Assembly: GCA_959347315.1 (NCBI GenBank)
Contig: OY365817.1
Span: 29,418,536-29,482,535, forward strand
Direction of reading: 5' to 3'
From: Bimastos eiseni
Taxonomy: Eukaryota; Annelida; Clitellata; Crassiclitellata; Lumbricidae
Length of the DNA stretch: 64,000 bases
Shown here piece after piece: positions 61,481-64,000 of this stretch. Position numbers and translations under genes: made by a program. The notes beneath the pieces were generated by a model. The model was not told the origin of the DNA. It searched no databases and saw only the letters and a list, made by a program, of their open reading frames with translations. Position 1 is the stretch's first letter; every line of letters begins with the position of its first letter.

Positions 61481-63539
61481 ACCAAATACAATGGGTCAAA
61501 AATAGAACTTTTTATAATTCGTTAGGCTTTTAGTCCATCAACCATTATTTAGTCGTCAATTATTTGTTGGTGAAATATTTGTTGTAATTTCAAGCGTAGG
61601 TGCACAGAGAATTGCTTTCCTTTGTGAAATTGTCGACAAGGGGCCAGTGGCGCCGGCATCGTTTTGAAAGTTGGGAAAATGAAGTTTGTAAATGTGCAAA
61701 GTGCAAAATTTTTTCCTCCTCTTTTTCCTGCTGATAATAACGTACGCACATAGAGGAATTGCACTGTTGCATGGATGCTCATGGACGGCGCCCAGGCTCT
61801 GCTGGCCAAATAAGTGGCAGGATGGCGTTCAGCCTCGAAATAAGTACCTGGACGGCGTAGCCCTGGTTTTACATTATTCTTAATTTATTTACCACTGTAC
61901 CACACAACATAAGCATATTATCTGTTGTCGTATTTGTTACATAAGTTAAAATTAAAAATATCTAAACTTTATAGTTAATTAATTTTACACTAAGTCAAAT
62001 AACACTAATCTGCATTTAAATAAAATTATAGCAGCAAATATTTTTAAATACTATTAAGCAATACTACTGTTTCAGAAAATTTTACAATCTAAGACAGCTG
62101 AACTACTGAACTGCCTCTCATCGAAGGGTGGTTGTACATTTTGGCCTAATAAATAGTGTGAAGAAATCTCTGGGACTGTAGTTATCAGTTGCAGCAGCAA
62201 GCATTTGCCATCGACGTCTATAAAAAATTTCTTTATTATCACGCAGAATGCAGCCCTTTGTATCAACCATTGAGTTTTCCAAGCTTATAAGTTGCCACTT
62301 TTAGTACATGAAGGATAATAATTATTACACTTGAGCAGGAACCGATCTATAATTAGGATCTTATATGAAAACATCATCTGACTAAGTCTAAAATTACAGA
62401 TGTCAGTTTGTCATGAATATCAAGCCGCTCCTAGTGAGAACTGATCAGTTACTCCAAGGGCGCTTAAAATCATAATGCTTGACAATCTGCATGTAATGAA
62501 GATATTTTGGGAACACCAAAATTATATCTTACCCAACTTTGTTGTGATTAATTAGTTTGCATCAAAATAAAGTAAATAGGTTTGATCCTCATTTTGGCGC
62601 TCCTTCTAATTGGAGCCCAGTGACACATGTTCCCCACCCACTCACCACCACCCACAGCTACACCTCGGATGAATACTGACAGCCAAAGGATTCTCTGTTC
62701 ATACCGTCCTGCTGCTTCATACCAGACTAAAGAGCTTTGAATGTGCAATGTATGTAGATCTCATCAAATTTCTCAGCACCGTTTCGAGGAGAGCAGTGTT
62801 ATGTTGGCGCTATGTCAACTGGGTTTTCAATATCCGGGTTGTTTTGTCTTTTCCGGTGTCGGATCAGAGTCCATGGTGGAGTTCCAGGTCATGGAAGAAC
62901 TGACGGCAGAACATGGTGTGTTTTTCAAGATCGGAGGAGAGATGTAATAGGGTCCTATGGCAGAAGTTCAGTGGCTGTAAAGTATACGGATTGTTTAGCG
63001 GTTTTGTGTTTTAGAATGACACAAGAAATCGTGAGCTTCCGATTATTATCAGATACGTTACGATGGGTGTCGTTCTATTGCGAATGGTAATGGGTTTCTG
63101 CGTCTCAATAAAACGAGGAATAGATCTAAGTGATATAGTGGAGCTGTCGGTCTAAAGGGTTCACATTGGTCCCCCTTCTGCTTTCGATAAAGGGCGTGTG
63201 GGTTGCAATTTACAGCTCCTCAGAGTTTCGTATTAGAATGTCATAGTTAGTCTATTATACTGTATTGTACGCAATAACATGGCCTTAAAAGTTATAAATT
63301 TATTGCGGATAAGACGAGTCAATCTTCAGTTCACTTTTAAACAGTTTGAGTGACTGTTCAAATGCTCAACGTGTCGTCGTTGCTGTGTTTCAGTCTAATT
63401 GACTCTTGAGTTCAGTAGTCACTAAGTTCAAATCAGTCCACCTTCAGAATGGTTCATCATGCCAGACGCTGGGGTAAAAGACAGAGTTCGTTTAGGTCCT
63501 CATCAAATACGAATCAGGTCGATATATGTACGAGACTCA

Positions 63540-63736
63540 AAACTTGAGGTCGTCCGTCATTAGATAGCCTATAAAGAGTCGAAACACCTTGTTCTGCAGA
63601 ATCGTCTGTACTCTGCAATTAATGTTCTCAGCTGACGAATTGTTTCTCACTTTATCCAATTCGGAGGAAATCATTTTCCGAGTCGTCTTATCTGCAGAGG
63701 CATTTCGACCCAACTGGTCCAACGTGAGTCTTGTCC
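63540..63736 (-). CDS. Possible terminal coding exon of an unrecognised gene
   Basis: The minus strand is open from about 63736 to a stop just after LMTDDLKF at about 63540, with a protein-like composition (LDQLGRNASADKTTRKMI, then SELDKVRNN and QTILQNKVFRLFIGYL). An AG for an acceptor lies near 63737 (GACAAG). I do not recognise the family; no partner exon was identified before the right edge. It could be chance. Confidence 0.25.
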
Positions 63737-64000
63737 ATCGCACAGGGGCACCACCGTGCACACGTCATGACCACCAGTCGACCTAAACTCCAGTTACTAG
63801 GAGAGAATACCGAAGACTGGTGTAAATTGCAGTTGAGCGAACATTCGCGTCCAGTTCGGATAGACTCGTCTGATCGATCGATAGCGTCTTGTCTAATGAT
63901 TGATCGATCGACCACTTTAATAACAATGAGAGAATAGATCGCTTAATGTATCGAACCAATAGATCTGCCAACAACCCTAGCCCACGAATAGTCCTCATAG

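Larger units (their letters stand above)
58343..63998. other. CNBP 3'UTR and gene-poor right end
   Basis: Contains CNBP 3'UTR sequence, a MITE (60651-61152), an inverted repeat (61395-61480), a poly-C run and AT-rich sequence. ORFs at 58511-58907, 59014-59563, 60052-60285 and 62741-63090 lack recognisable similarity. The only coding-like stretch is the minus-strand candidate at about 63540. Confidence 0.5.

Noticed and set aside
62741..62947. Plus-strand ORF (LALCQLGFQYPGCFVF)
   Set aside because: Has an AG before it and a GT after AEH, but no recognisable domain and no partner exon; left unannotated.

Overview
This is intron-rich animal DNA, about 60% A+T by eye and full of microsatellites, minisatellites, old LINE remnants and MITE-like elements. 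The gene set (SUR-type ABC transporter, ROGDI, F-box protein, XPC, HOMER, CNBP) and the GT-AG introns, mostly 0.1-1.5 kb, point to a metazoan with a fairly compact genome. A marine invertebrate, possibly early-branching, is my guess; the sequence alone does not fix the phylum. Genes were rebuilt by joining splice-compatible exons whose phases agree; exon lists are in the feature entries.

Layout. (1) 0.26-13.1 kb, minus: N-terminal two thirds of a sulfonylurea-receptor-like ABCC transporter (TMD0, TMD1, NBD1); the rest lies beyond the left edge. (2) 13.1-16.9 kb: no gene recognised. (3) 16.9-22.5 kb, minus: an 11-exon ROGDI gene. (4) 22.5-26.9 kb: divergent spacer, then a plus-strand F-box gene with a likely 5' noncoding exon near 24.5 kb and one coding exon. 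(5) 26.9-33.2 kb: gene-poor, with a complete non-autonomous hAT element and a 5'-truncated LINE. (6) 33.2-44.0 kb, plus: a full 21-exon XPC/Rad4 gene. (7) 45.9-52.3 kb, minus: a full 10-exon HOMER gene, tail to tail with XPC. (8) 55.8-58.3 kb, plus: a 3-exon CNBP-like CCHC zinc-knuckle gene. (9) 58.3-64 kb: mostly noncoding, with one MITE, a hairpin and a possible coding exon at 63.5 kb.

The genes do not form a pathway; they are independent neighbours (K-ATP channel regulation, V-ATPase/synaptic function, ubiquitin ligase adaptor, nucleotide excision repair, postsynaptic scaffold, RNA/DNA binding). I found no undescribed multigene system. The most interesting structure is in the introns: two separate genes carry long inverted repeats flanking exons whose loss would keep the reading frame (SUR exons 14-15, XPC exon 6), and three tandem arrays run directly up to splice sites. 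Two complete hAT elements with perfect 8-bp target duplications and two new MITE families were also resolved.
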